A stretch of 64,000 nt of DNA from Gonatopus flavifemur (GCA_018340375.1 JAFFJZ010000103.1:62001-126000), one strand, 5' to 3'; counted from the stretch's first letter, positions 31,140 to 42,680 are shown. Notes: generated from the sequence alone by a model not told the origin. Program-made: numbers and translations.

Positions 31140-32090
31140 TCTCAAATTCGCTTGCGACTTCGTACTCGGGAAGTTTATGGGGTCACTGATTACGAATCCG
31201 TTGTCAGAATTTCGGAATTCAAAATGGCGGATCCAATATGGCGGACGAAAATTGAAAGAAACCATCGGATTTTCTTCAAACTTGGTGATCAGGGGTTTTT
31301 GGGGTCGCTGATTACGAATCTGCTGTTTGAGTCCCAAAATTCGAAATGACGAATCCAATATGGCGGACGAAAATTTTAAAAATCATCGGATTCTCCTCAA
31401 ATTGGGTACCCAACGGTTTTTGGGGTCGCTGATTACGGATCCGTTGTTCTCATTTCGAAATTTAAAATGGCGGATCCAATATGGTGGACGAAAATTGGAA
31501 GAAATCATCGGATTTTTTTCAAATTTGGTGATCAGGGGTTTTCGGGGTCGCTGATTACGAATCCGCTGTCTGAGTTCCCAAATTCAGAATGGCGAATCCA
31601 ATATGGTGGACGAAGATTGAAAAAATTATCGGATTCTTTTCAAATTGGGTACCCAGGGATTTTTGGGGTCGCTGATTACAAATCCGTTGTCTGCATTTCG
31701 AAATTCGAAATGGCGGATCCAATATGGTGGAATAAAATCGAGAAGATCATCGGATTTTCTTCAAACTCGGCATCCAGGAGTTTTTGGGGTCACCAATTAC
31801 GAATCCGTTGTCAAAATTTTGAAATTCAGAATGGCGGATCCAATATGGTGGACAAAAATTGAGAAAATCATCGCATTTTCTTCAAACTCAGTACTCGGGG
31901 GTTTCTGTGGTCGCTGATTACGAATCCACGGTCTGAAATTCAAAATTCAAAATAACGGACCCAATATAGCGGACGAAAATTGTAAAAATCATCGGATTCC
32001 CTTCAAACTCGGTACCCAGGGGTTTTCGGGATCGCTGATCACGAATCCGTTGTCAGAATTCCGAAATTCAGGATGGCGGATGCCAAAAAT
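31140..32090 (+). repeat. Left subterminal array, 121-bp unit, about 8 copies
   Basis: The phrase ATGGCGGATCCAATATGG recurs near 31224, 31346, 31467, 31589, 31710, 31831, 31951 and 32073, spacing 120-122 bp. Each unit also has GGACGAAAATTG, ATCATCGGATT, CAGGGGTTTTTGGGGTCGC and GATTACGAATCCGTTGTC. Copies are perhaps 85-90% alike by eye. Open frames through the array are repeats, not genes. Confidence 0.9.
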
Positions 32091-32327
32091 CAAAACTTCA
32101 TTCATAACTTAATATTAAACAAGAAATAAACGGCCCATTTTGTTGTTCCTATTATGATCATTATTATTATTATTTCCAACATTGAATCATTATTAATATA
32201 ATTATCGAATGATATTAACACACCAAATGTGTTAAATCGAAAGATATATACATTCACAATATACACAATAATATAAAAAACTGAAATCGTAATGGTTTTT
32301 ACTTTTGCCACACTTTTTTTACTCAGA
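32091..32327. other. Spacer between array and Transib gene
   Basis: AT-rich 3' flank of the Transib gene. No feature seen beyond short runs of TTATTA. Confidence 0.4.
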
Positions 32328-34811
32328 TCAGTCTTCTTCTTCACTCTCAGAGGAAGATAATGGGAAAGTTACGTTGTCTTTATCAAGTATATCCGGAGTT
32401 TTGATCAGGCTTAACACGTCTCTAGGGGGAAACTTTAGTTTTTTCTTGGGCAACTGTCTTTTACTCGATAACATTGGATCAGAACTCAAAAGGAACCATT
32501 TAAAAATGTCTTCATTCGTTTTGTCTCTACTGCATTTCCTGGAGTGATGCTCTCGGTACCTTTGGAAATGAATGTTGTTAAGATATTTGAATGTCATTAT
32601 GTATTCATCGACACCGTTAAAGCTTTTGATCTCAACATGACAAGCAAAATCAAGGAAAAACAAGAAGCAGCTGCACTTTGGGGTCATCAGTATAAAGTTT
32701 TGAATGAATCCTCTAATTCATAAGTTTACTTGATTCTCAAAATTGTTTTCTAGTCTATGAATGTATGTTTCCAGAGGATGAACAATGTGGCTTATTAATA
32801 AAAAAAAGTATATGAATATTCATAATTCCCCGAATTCCTTACCAGAACAAAACAATCTTCGCGAACATATATTCTCGTGGTTACCATAAATATATAGTTT
32901 GCCTAGTTGTCAAAAACGTATTGTGCAATGTATCAAACTGATTGCAGTACTTGAGAAGTCAAATTTTTCCCTTCAAAGTGTCGAGTCCACTGTGACAAAT
33001 ATAGACTATTATTAAGTGATATACATCATTTTCACCTTTTAAAATCTTTGTTACGAGCCTCTTGTGCTTCCTCAGTCAATTGGCCTATAGGTAGAAGAGC
33101 AGATGCAATGATTTCAGGTCCGTGGATCAAAAACTTGTGCATCGTAGGTGACATTGGGTACCACGGATATTTCGTCGCGTAGTAGCGTGCCGTGTCTAAA
33201 GCGTAACTCCGAAAATTTCAACGTCTATTTCATGGCCACTTGAAACGGTAGCTAATACTACATGAAGTCGTTGTATTAGGTTGACATCCACCCCTGTGAT
33301 TTCGGCAGAAACTTCGGGTTGTGCGAAAAATCGCCTAGCGGTATTCCCATCATTTGAGTTCCCAAACCCTGGCTTAGGAACATCGACAATGAGGCCACAT
33401 TTTTCTTCAAAACTTTTCTGTACAACCTTTTTTCGTTCTTCCACCCAAGCTTTATCTTGTTTTCGTGCTTGCCACTTCTGAATAGGTAGCTTATAAGAAA
33501 AATGCAGGAGGCCCTCAAAAAATCGTATCCAGCCGTGTAGACAAGACAAACCAAACTGGAGGTTTTCGGTTTTGACCGGCCTGGATACTATATCATCAAT
33601 TTTGTTGATTTCCTTAGATGTGGCACCACACATATAGCACTTCTGGGTATAGGTTGTCTCAGTTATGGCATCGCATACCTTCCCGTCCACCATAAAAAAA
33701 ATCATCTCATGTTTCACTGAAACATGTTTTTCATCAGTTCTGAAAGAAGTAGCCCTCAGATTTTCTATTTCATTATCAACCCGTCGCTTCTCTGCAACCG
33801 AAACTTCAGTTGATTCTTTCACAAACTCTATTTTGATTGGCCCACAAAATCTGGTTGATGATGGCCTTGGATTCTGCCAAATTATTTTTGAATTGCAGTG
33901 TAGGCGGAGAGGCACGAGTGAAGTAAAGAACACAGCGGAATCACTAGCTTCCGAACTTTGATATGCTTGTTTGTATGAGGAGTGGCCAGAGCTCCCATCA
34001 AACCCCCATTTGGAAATAAGTACCAGGTTTTGTAACTTTTCATCAGATAAAGTTGACAAAACCGAATTCTGTAGCTTTAAAATACGTGTAGCTGTGTGAT
34101 CAAGAAGTGCTTGTAGTTGCACAACAGCGCAGGTTTCTGTTATTTGAATAAATTCCTTGTCAGGGAAACACATGCGTTTGGCCAGTTGAATTTTTTTATA
34201 AGGTGGAAATTTCTGCGGATCAGCTTCACGCAATAAGCAGTACTGATGTTTTGAGAGCTCGGCATCTACTAGGAGAGCTAGAGCATCTTCATCATTCAAC
34301 ATCTTTGGCTCATTTCGCTTGAAAGTTTGATAACCTTTCATATACATTTTGGCAAGCTCAGGATCAGAAGATGTAACATCCTTTACAATTTTTGCGGCTT
34401 CGATCTGTCCAGACGCTCTCAAACACATTTGTGTGGCGTAAGACAGCTCTGAGATAGGAGTATTTACTCTGATATTCTCCGTTTTCCTACGTTTCGTTCT
34501 TTCTCAACAAGAGGTCTTCCCACTTGCATGTGAGCAGTTACAGAATGGGGATTCCTGAAAGTACAAAACACTACCTCTTGTTTTAACCATTCTTTATCAT
34601 TTTTAAGAAATCGTTCTTCGGTCCTTTGAGAAGATTCCCATCTCTTTTTAAATACACATTTAAAAGTAGATAAAAGGTTAGAGATTTCTGTAGTTTTGTT
34701 ATCCGGACAACACGTTATCTCGATGATTTTTCCTTGAAGGAAAGTGAACTTTTCATCCAACGTAGGTAGAGGACTGCTCCTTAAAATATTGGACATCTCT
34801 CTCCGAGTCAT
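32328..34811 (-). pseudogene. Transib transposase, RAG1-core-like, frameshifted
   Basis: Two exons on the minus strand, 34811-33036 and 32559-32328, join through a GTGAAA donor and CAAAG acceptor into KDFK/RYREHHSRKCSR. Motifs run in the order seen in Transib and RAG1 cores. The first acidic residue is in ISKWGFDGSSGHS (Asp codon 33999-33997). PLRLHCNSKIIWQNP and FCGPIKIEFVKES follow. The second Asp is in MVDGKVCDA (33687-33685). A zinc CxxC is in QKCYMCGAT. LSCLHGWIRFFE and PGFGNSNDGNTARRFF come next, then the zinc His pair in MHKFLIHG. The Glu in EEAQEARNKDFK (33061-33059) corresponds to RAG1 E962. An acidic tail SSSESEEED ends it. Frameshifts near 34495 and 33208 break the frame, though both halves remain readable, so inactivation is fairly recent. 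RAG2 has no counterpart here. Confidence 0.85.
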
Positions 34812-35687
34812 AGATATTGAATCATCTTTGAAATCTACAAACGTTGTAGAATTCGATAAAATTCGCTACAGAAACCCCATGTGTTTCTAAAAATTTTCCT
34901 AATTTTCTTGGGTTGGATTCAACCCTCTCAAGCTAATTTTTTTTGCAGTCAACTGTTCAAATTAAACTACTAAGAAAATATAGGTTGTTGAAACACTCAC
35001 CTATGGCAGCGGAATCCATCTCATTTGGAATTGTATGTTAACATTGAATGATTTTAAAAAACGAAAAATATTCACCAAGCTTCAAACTTGCACGCGGAAA
35101 AAAGTTTACGGTAACGATTACTAGCAAGAGTAAGAATTCGGTGACAGCTATTGCACAATTGTGATAAGCACCATTTGAAATCAGACCGATTACAACCAAC
35201 TATTTACGTTGCCATGGAAACGATAGGTTAACATAAGAACGATCACCAAATCGCGAGTCATGATTCAGTTCACGAAAAAAAAGAGATATCAATACTTGAA
35301 TAACATTTATAAACATTCAGGAAAATGACGGTTACTTTAGGGAAAAAGAGCATCGCTGAAGAATGTTAGCAGTGAAGTTACCAAAACTTCGTAGTAATAA
35401 TACTAAATGTTGGTAGTTTTATTGCCATTTCCCATAGTGAATTCATCAACTCATAGTAAATTCACTACGAATATTCTCCAGCAATACTGTTTTTCTCTCA
35501 ATGGTCAATCATCTTCCTCAATATCAATGATTTCTGGCTTTTGTGTACCCTAAGCCCGCGATGAGAAGAAAAACGAATGGTAATCAATCTCATACAGTTT
35601 TCCTCGTGCAGCAAATGTACACTGGAAATAAAACACATACTAACGTTGAGATAAAATTCAAAGCGAATCTACTGAATTCTGAGTTTT
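34812..35687. other. 5' flank of the Transib gene
   Basis: Probably promoter, leader and possibly an unrecognised first exon. No motif could be assigned. Short inverted repeats (TTCACTACG/CATAGTGAATTC) occur near 35440-35475. Confidence 0.35.
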
Positions 35688-36150
35688 GTGTCCACCATAT
35701 TAGATACGCTATCTTTGATTCTTGGAATTTGACAACTGATTCGTAATCAATGACCCCACAAAACCCTGGATACCAAGTTTGAAGGAAATCTGATGATTTT
35801 TTCAATTTTTTTCTGCCAAACTGGATCCGCCATTCTGAATTCCGGAATTCAGACACCGGATTCGGAATCAGCGACCTTAAAAACCTCAGGGTACCGAGTT
35901 TGAAGGCAATCCGATGATTTTTTCAATTTTCATCCGCCATTTTGAATTTTGAAATTCAAACAACGGATTCGTAATCAGCGCCCTCAGAAACCCCTGGGTA
36001 ACGAATTTGAAGAAAATCCGATGATTTCTTTCAATTTTCGTCCGCCATATTGGATCCGCCATTTCGAATTCCGAAATGAAGACAACGGATTCATAATCAG
36101 CGACCCCACAAACTTCTGCATATCAAGTTTCAGACGGATCTAAGGACTCC
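35688..36150 (-). repeat. Right subterminal array, inverted 121-bp units, about 4 copies
   Basis: Reverse-oriented copies of the unit at 31140-32090: GACAACGGATTCGTAATCAGCG, CCTGGGTACCGAGTTTGAAG, CCGATGATTTTTTCAATTTT and TCCGCCATTTTGAA recur about every 121 bp. The array mirrors the left array across the transposase gene. Confidence 0.9.
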
Positions 36151-36694
36151 TCATCACTCCGTCTAATTTTTTGTGATTTCCTGCACAAAAACATGGCGGA
36201 ATTGCTTAGGGGCAGACATGGGCAGCCGTTTTTTTTTCTGATGTTTAGGTAAGAGTCCCATCTACCACCTCCAATAAGTTAAACGACGTAATTTTGCGTA
36301 ATTCTCTACTATTCCTTCAAAAACCAAACACATTTTCTCATTTATAGATATAGAAATTACATCCAATCATTGCTCTGTCAGTATTTTCCACTCATCAAAT
36401 TGATATTCTCTTAATTTTTAGTGTATTCTACATAGTTTCAGTAATAGACTCCAATCTGAAAAAGTTAAATCGGTTCATTTTTCGAGACACAGCGTCTTTT
36501 TGAACATGCTCGTTATTTTACTGTCTTTCAATCACGCGGATTATACTTCAAGGAGGGTATTTTGCAACTGGTACACAAGGGCAGGGGGAGGGGATCAGAT
36601 CTTCTTATATCAGAATTCCAATACTTGGGACATCACCTTACTTATCCCAAGGGTCAAATATCCCCAACTACAAACTTCATTTTTGGGGTTTTGG
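36151..36694. other. Right interior of Transib element
   Basis: No gene. Unique AT-rich sequence between the right array and the right TIR; no counterpart on the left side, where the array starts directly after the TIR. Confidence 0.4.
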
Positions 36695-36723
36695 CCAGCT
36701 TTTTGGCATTTGGCCCCACTGTG
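36695..36723 (-). repeat. Right TIR of Transib element
   Basis: Exact inverse of the left 29-bp TIR, ending CACTGTG at 36717-36723. On the minus strand the bases after the shared 29 are CCAAAACCC, again loosely nonamer-like. Confidence 0.85.
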
Positions 36724-36730
36724 TAGTGTA

Positions 36731-37615
36731 GGGGAGACCGGGGATAGTCGACCAAGTTTTTGCAAGGATATGTATATTCATTCTGCCTCAATACCGATGC
36801 GCATGGAAACTAATGAAATTGATAAAGACACTATTAGGCTATTCGAAATTAATCATAGAAATTTTAAAATAAACTATGGTAGTGCAAATCTCATTCATTT
36901 TCTAACATGACTTGCACTTGGTCAATCTACCCCATGCCCGGGGTTGGTTGACCATACACTTGGGAAGTTGATAAATATATACAGAAAGACCAAGTTTATT
37001 AATATTTTGAAGAATGACTGTCAATTCAAGAAAGTGGAACATCACTGAAGAATTCACTATGAAAAATAACCATGAAGCATTTTTGGTGGAATCACTAGGA
37101 AAATTTTCCAGTGATGCTCTTTTTCTCTAGATTCATAGTTCTGTTCCGAAATGTTAGTAAACTCGGTCTTTCCGTGTGGTAATTAGTGTGAGATCACGGG
37201 GTAATCACTTATCCAGCCCTGAAACGGGTGATTAGTCAACTAGCCCCAAACGTCATTTTTGTGTTTGATCAGATATAAAACCTAACTTACAACAGTGACT
37301 CGAGAATAATGTTATGTCATATGAAGAACAGCTATGAAACCAATACCTGGATCAATAGGAAAGTAATTAACAATAAATTTGTCCACGTCACAACAAAGCA
37401 TGTACGGAAGATAAATTTTACTCACATGGTTCATAGACTGAAAATTTGTTACTGCTCCCCAACAATACGCGACAGTGACTTTGCGTCCCTGAACACTGAA
37501 CCGGTTAATAAGGACAATCATTCAGCTGTAGTTGAAAAACGCTGCACTTCCGTCTTCACCGAGATTTCCGCCGTTAGTCTACTTACCCCTATAGTCAACT
37601 ATCCCCGGTCTCCCC
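36731..37615. mobile_element. TA-flanked transposon, GGGGAGACC ends (885 bp)
   Basis: Left GGGGAGACCGGGGATAGT and its inverted copy at 37598-37615, flanked by TA (36729-36730, 37616-37617). The interior repeats themes such as GGTCAATCTACCCC, CCCGGGGTTGGTTGACC and GGGGTAATCACTTATCC. No open frame; non-autonomous. It contains a nested MITE. Confidence 0.85.
36980..37176. mobile_element. MITE nested in the 885-bp element
   Basis: Left CAGAAAGACCAAGTTTATTAA and inverted right (rc CACGGAAAGACCGAGTTTAC) form TIRs of about 30 bp. The interior has TTCACTATG and AAATTTTCCAGTGATG. About 197 bp, non-coding, and similar in layout to the other CACGG/CACTG MITEs. Confidence 0.55.
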
Positions 37616-37904
37616 TAATAGATGTTTCAGTAATTTTAGATATCGAAAATTTAGTAACTTCATGATGAACACAATCCAGACAGTATAAGTTGCTATCCAA
37701 CTGTTGTCCATACATTGTTTGCCAAATTCACGCAAAGTTGCTGAGAATTCGCTACAAATGTGATTGATAGTTGTACGAACTGGAACGACCAAACAACAAG
37801 TTCAGTTCAAATTCTAGATTTACAACATATTATGGTGCATCCGGCATCGCACCGCCTCTACAAATTTTCATAAACTGTTGGTTAGTGTTTCCAACAACGT
37901 AATA

Positions 37905-38134
37905 CACGGAGAGAAAAATATCGCTGTCATAACGATACTGGATAGTTGTTATGACTATCCAAAGTTTAATGGTATCAGTATCGTTGCTATGATGATACAA
38001 ATCATCCGAGGAATGATATAGATCGCCAGCATAGCCATCTGTATCGTTACCATAGCGATACAGTATTGTCACGACAGCTATCTCTTCTTAACCATACTTC
38101 AGATCGTTATAATAGCCATACTTTTTTTTCCGTG
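37905..38134. mobile_element. TA-flanked CACGG MITE (230 bp)
   Basis: Ends CACGGAGAGAAAAATATCG and inverted TTTTTTTTCCGTG, flanked by TA (37903-37904, 38135-38136). The interior is dominated by ATCGTTATGA, TATCGTTACCATAG and GATACAG repeats in both orientations. The open frame across it (minus, rich in Tyr/Asp) is a by-product of these repeats. Confidence 0.75.
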
Positions 38135-40531
38135 TACATATTCGCTGAATACTTTACTGTTCGGAATGGAAAAGATTTCAATAAAAACTGATTAGCCAAT
38201 GTAATAAAAAAATTCTCACATCGAATTAGATTTTATGAAAACAAAACGGTCCCATTACTTCCCATCTAATACATGTCTGTAGGTGAACTCATGATTCAAT
38301 CTCATACAGACTTGCTTCCGATTAATTCCCGTTTATCTCCTGTTTATGGTTGAAACTTCCTGATTCATCTCATTGAATCTGATTGAACTTGAATGGAATT
38401 CATATTGGTTGAAATCAGATTCTATTGGATTTTTCAGCCCAGGGAGGCACTTATAAGCTGCTATCCGATTCCCAAGGAAAATCTATGTAATCCACTGGGT
38501 TCTCATGTAACGATCCATGCAAACCAACTGAGAGTTTGCGCTAAAGGTGCATTCACGTCTTCAAATAGATTATATTAAATATGTGATCGAAAATGAACGG
38601 AAGAATATAAATATTTGTAATATATATGAAGTTACCAAATCTTCGTTCATACTCACGCTGTTGATATCTTATGCTAACAGAACCCAAAATAATTGAGCAT
38701 ACTCAACGTAATGACCATGCAATCAATATTTCTCAATCTTTTTCAAATACATTAATTCGATGATCCATTATTTTTCAGATAACAAGTTTCGCTACGTTGC
38801 CACGAAGCAAGAAAACGAGTAAGAAGAAAGTAACATGAAACCTGTCAGCTGCTGACCGTATGAAGGAATAGGACCAATTTTAGTGATTTGTTTTGATTCG
38901 TTGGTATCAATCGATTCATTTTGCACAATGAGTGCAATTCAGAGATGACTTTCAGGTCAGCAGCGAAAGAACTGACGTACGAAATACTCTATAATTTTGT
39001 CCATTAGATGATATTGTCAATTGAAAACTTGACTATTGTTCTGTGGATGGAAATGTACATTGATTTTATAATGTGAGAGTGCTAGATTCGTATGAGACGT
39101 GAGAAACAGTATAGGAATTGATTAATAAGGCCGTTGTTCACAGTCATTCAATTAGTTGTGACCTAAATATCATACAAATGAACGTTTTTTTGTTTTGTAG
39201 TATTTTTTTAGATTTAGTTCATTTTTTATAATAATACATGAAGCTATTGGAACGAACTAGATGCTTCTAAATTATTATCGTTCTGCAAGTTGCTTTCCTA
39301 CCATCGCGTTCGATTTACATTGTCTCATACGCTTTTGTGTCCATTGAATACTTTGTGCTACTCCAATTTTAAGAAACTACGTTTTAGAATTTAAGACAAT
39401 GTAAAGAGCAAATTTCATTGCTAAATACGTTACGTATATACTTGAGATGTAATTTACAATGATGTGAAATCTTGAATAGTGATTTGTCAATATAGGAAGA
39501 AAGACTGGTAAAATAGAGGAATTTGAACAATTTATATTCATGAATGTATATTTCGATTCTTGATATTCAATAGTCAGAGTCTAAGTATTCAAATAAATAC
39601 TGTTCAAATAACAAAAAGTCCGTTCGAAAATTAAAATATTTTGAATTGTCTACATGGAATTCACATGAAGGAAACATTTTATTCTATCTTTCTTTTTCAA
39701 TATCATCAATTTGAAATCACATCGAGTTGATCTAGTCAAAAAGAATATCACATCAAATCTCAAGCCCTACTTTGGAGTCATATTCGAATTCAAAAACTAT
39801 ACTGAAACAATATTCAAATATTTGTTATATCAATAATTTTATAGAATTCATTTTGTATGGTATATGTTTCTATGAATCGTGATTCACGAGCATTATTCCG
39901 CTCGTCCAGGAGATTTTGTTATAGCGTTATGATTGCTAAGAAAATTAATTTGCGCACAAGAGTTCAAATGATCTTTCATAACGTGATGTGTCTGTACGAT
40001 GAATGGGAAGTGACCTCTTCTGGTCCCTTGTTACACAGAGATGTTATTTCATTTAGGTTTCCTTTTCTTGAACAAAGAAGTTTGAATAAAATTCCAGTTT
40101 TCGATGAACGTGAATGGTTGGATCGAAGATTGGATGAAAATGTATTTTGATTTACATCCTTTACTATAATAAAAAATATAAACAACTCCAATGACAAGAT
40201 CACCAGAATAATGAATTAGAATCATATCCGTTTAATTCATACACAGGACCGGATTGGGGGTGGGATTTTGGGGGCCTGAGCCCCGGGGCCTCCACCTAAT
40301 AGGAGTCCCCACAATCTGGAACTTTGTAATTTTTGAATATAGTTTTTACATAAGTTATATATAATACTGAGGAAGTTGATTAAACAGTGAAATTCGATTC
40401 ACCATGAATAATAGCTGCCTACAATTCTTAACACCGAGGACTCCACAATTCTAAAACCGACACTATTTTTACAATGCTATCGTCCTTTACGGATGAATAC
40501 CGTTGACAAATGAATCAGTTTGAATGCGGAT
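38135..40531. other. Unassigned AT-rich DNA
   Basis: No recognisable gene. A 97-codon open frame at 39857-40150 (+) ends FPFLEQRSLNKIPVFDEREWLDRRLDENVF; it may be an exon remnant but has no known motif. ATGCGGAT at 40524-40531 is the left target duplication of the next element. Confidence 0.35.
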
Positions 40532-41746
40532 TAGTGATGGGCGGTATTTATCGATATTCGTGGATATCGATTTTTTTAGATGATATATCGATATTTTTCA
40601 TCGATATTTTTCTGTTCGATATATATCGTTATCGATATATTTTACCTCAAAAATATCGAAATTCGATATATACTTTTTGGTGATGGACTCTTGAAAATTT
40701 TCAACTGATCAGAAGAATAAAATATTTTTCAATTTTTCATTAGCTTGGGAAATTTTCTCTTGTCAGAGTGACCAACTGTGCATAATTTATGCACTTTTTC
40801 CCTTAGATCAATTCATCAGAATATTTAATTAAATAGAATGGCCAATGAAAAACATTGAACAATTTTAGAATTGGTCATCTACCGACTCTTGTTTACTCAA
40901 AACACCTATCGGAAGCATGGATATACAAGTCTGGAGACTTCGATGATAAGGGAAGTCTCTATTGAAGGCTATGTTATCTGATGCAATCTCCGCAATCTTT
41001 CGCAGTGTTCAAATCTAGGTATAATGCCGCGCAAAATTTTACTCACGAGTCGCGACGCTATGCCTCGATCGTAGCGCCTCTCATACATTGATTACATTGA
41101 ATTATGAATTTTGTATTCACTTTTTCAATTTCGACGGTGATATTTGGATTTTCGACATTCATTAAAATCTCAAGTTCAATATTCGCGTTCTTTTTCTTCT
41201 TATTGAATTTGGACATTTTGTACGAATGTCGAAAGCATCTATTATCTATCCACATTCTCATGCTGGTAGGGGCACTGAGAAAATAATTCAATTATATTTA
41301 CTAAATGTTTTTTTGAATAGCGCGAATTGATTTTTTTCTCAATATAACCAAATTTGATTCTGATCAATCCACGTTTATTTCCTGTAAATAAATGAGAATT
41401 GCGTTTATATTAAATAAATATTCACTGTTAATAAAAAGAACTTCAATTCAATGAAACATTATTCATACCAAACAAATATTCAATCCGTTGTATTTTATAA
41501 AATATTTTCAAAATATAATAAAACTGTTCTTTACGTATTTGAATAACAATTCAAAAATGGTATTTATGCATAACAACTTCCTCAAACAATATTTATGTAT
41601 GTATATATGTGATTATCAATATTATCGATATAATATCGAAAGAATATCGATACTTCGGTTCCGATATTTATCACATATCGATATTTCAGTGACGATAAAC
41701 ATCAATACCCCAATATCGACATTTTTGTAAATATGGCCCACCACTA
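40532..41746. mobile_element. Non-autonomous hAT-like element (1215 bp)
   Basis: Perfect 8-bp target duplications ATGCGGAT (40524-40531, 41747-41754). Termini are TAGTGATGGGCGG and, inverted, TAGTGGTGGGCC. Both subterminal regions are crowded with TATCGATAT and GATATCGAT words (about 40549-40675 and 41625-41725), the pattern of transposase-binding subterminal repeats. No transposase frame remains in the middle. Confidence 0.85.
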
Positions 41747-41788
41747 ATGCGGATGAGAATGTTATACTCCTGGTGAAAATGAAGCGTA

Positions 41789-41996
41789 CACGGAAAAAAA
41801 TGAACTGTCAATTTTACCAGAATTCCGGTTACTATATGGACAGCAAGGAATATCTGTGACTTTTACTGGAATTCTTGTTAAATTTACCGGAGCCCTTGTT
41901 AAATTTGCCGGAGACTTGATTCATTTAACTAGAATTCCGGTTAAAATAGCAGTAATTCTTGCTGTCCATATATTAACCGAAGTATTTTTTTCTGTG
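41789..41996. mobile_element. TA-flanked CACGG MITE (208 bp)
   Basis: Left CACGGAAAAAAATGAAC and right ending TTTTTTTCTGTG, flanked by TA. The arms pair through AATTCCGGTTA/TTAACCGG and ATATGGACAGCAAG/CTTGCTGTCCATAT. A short open frame across it is a product of GGAATTCTTGTTAAATTT-type repeats. Confidence 0.75.
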
Positions 41997-42187
41997 TATA
42001 CACAAAGCGCGAAGGAAGCGTATACGAAGCGAAAAACGTTTGAATTCCCTCTTCCTCAAACGTGTGATATCTGCTTGCTGTGGAGTGATGAGATCATACG
42101 TTCCGTAATAGTGAGTTACATCAAACGTATGCGAATCCTACCTATTCTGACTTCAAATAATATTCTTAAGCATACGATACCAACGAC

Positions 42188-42264
42188 GATTCCATGGCTC
42201 AATGGATAAGACCCTCGTCTTCCATGGTGAAGATCACTGGTTCGATTCTCACTATGGGATTCCA
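42188..42264 (+). pseudogene. tRNA-like sequence, degenerate
   Basis: A 77-base stretch has a box-A-like TGGCTCAATGG and a box-B-like GGTTCGATTCT at tRNA spacing. The ends GATTCCA and TGGGATT can form a seven-pair acceptor stem with wobbles, and CCA is encoded near the 3' end. The CTTCCAT loop resembles Gly-TCC, but the anticodon and T stems pair poorly. It is most likely a tRNA pseudogene or tRNA-derived repeat rather than a working tRNA. Confidence 0.4.
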
Positions 42265-42448
42265 TTTTTTTATTGAATTTTCTTGAATTTTATACGCTCC
42301 CTTTGTTCTAATTCCAGCTCCGAATACTCTTTGTATCCTTTCCATTCAAGCTTCGTATACTTTGCATTAACGTCTCTGTTACCCTCCAGTATACGCTTCG
42401 TTTACTCTTCCTTACCGCTTCCATTTTCACCAGGGGCCATTCAATGTA

Positions 42449-42680
42449 CACGGAGAAAAGTAAACTGTACTGCGAATGACAGTAATTGTCAAAAAAATTG
42501 AAGGCAGTTATACAATATTGCGTTTCGCAGTACTCTTTACTGTCCGGTCAATAAGACAAATTTCAGTACATTACCTGTGACGGGGATCGTGATAATCTTT
42601 ACTATTCAACTGTATCTTCATTTGTTTTTTAACCGATTACTACCACTCGCAGTAACCGTTACTGTTTGCTTTTCTCCGTC
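42449..42680. mobile_element. TA-flanked CACGG MITE (232 bp)
   Basis: Left CACGGAGAAAAGTAAACTGT and right ACTGTTTGCTTTTCTCCGTC with TA flanks. The inner pair TACTGCGAATGACAGTAA and TTACTACCACTCGCAGTAA supports foldback. The right terminus is mutated from CCGTG to CCGTC. Confidence 0.65.

Larger units (their letters stand above)
31094..36723 (-). mobile_element. Transib-type transposon with RSS-heptamer ends, 5630 bp
   Basis: Perfect 29-bp TIRs, 31094-31122 and 36695-36723, start CACAGTGGGGCCAAATG. Between them lie a plus-oriented array of about eight 121-bp repeats, a minus-strand RAG1-core-like transposase gene (32328-34811) and about four inverted copies of the same repeat. Transib elements are known for CAC-starting termini and 5-bp duplications; here the heptamer equals the V(D)J recombination signal heptamer CACAGTG. 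The flanking five bases (CGGCA and TAGTG) do not match, so the duplication is lost or one end was rearranged. A further element (36731) inserted a few bases from the right end. Confidence 0.85.
41769..42434. mobile_element. CCTGGTGAAA foldback element (666 bp)
   Basis: Left end CCTGGTGAAAATGAAGCG and inverted right end CGCTTCCATTTTCACCAGG. Subterminal motifs GAAGCGTATACGAAGCG and GTATACGCTTCG recur inside. It shares its terminus with 30475-30635. A CACGG MITE (41789-41996) and a tRNA-like sequence (42188-42264) lie within it. Confidence 0.6.

Noticed and set aside
31062..31917. Chain of overlapping plus-strand open frames of 75-131 codons
   Set aside because: They track the 121-bp repeat period (a near-multiple of three keeps the frames open) and show the same peptide over and over; repeat by-product.
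31094..36723. A full RAG1/RAG2 (ProtoRAG-like) element
   Set aside because: No RAG2-like kelch or PHD coding sequence occurs on either strand between the TIRs; the protein motifs fit Transib.
37830..38072. Tyr/Asp-rich 80-codon minus-strand protein
   Set aside because: Lies in a MITE made of ATCGTTATGA/GATACAG repeats; composition follows the repeats.
42188..42264. Functional tRNA gene
   Set aside because: Anticodon and T stems pair poorly and it lies in a foldback repeat; kept only as tRNA-like.
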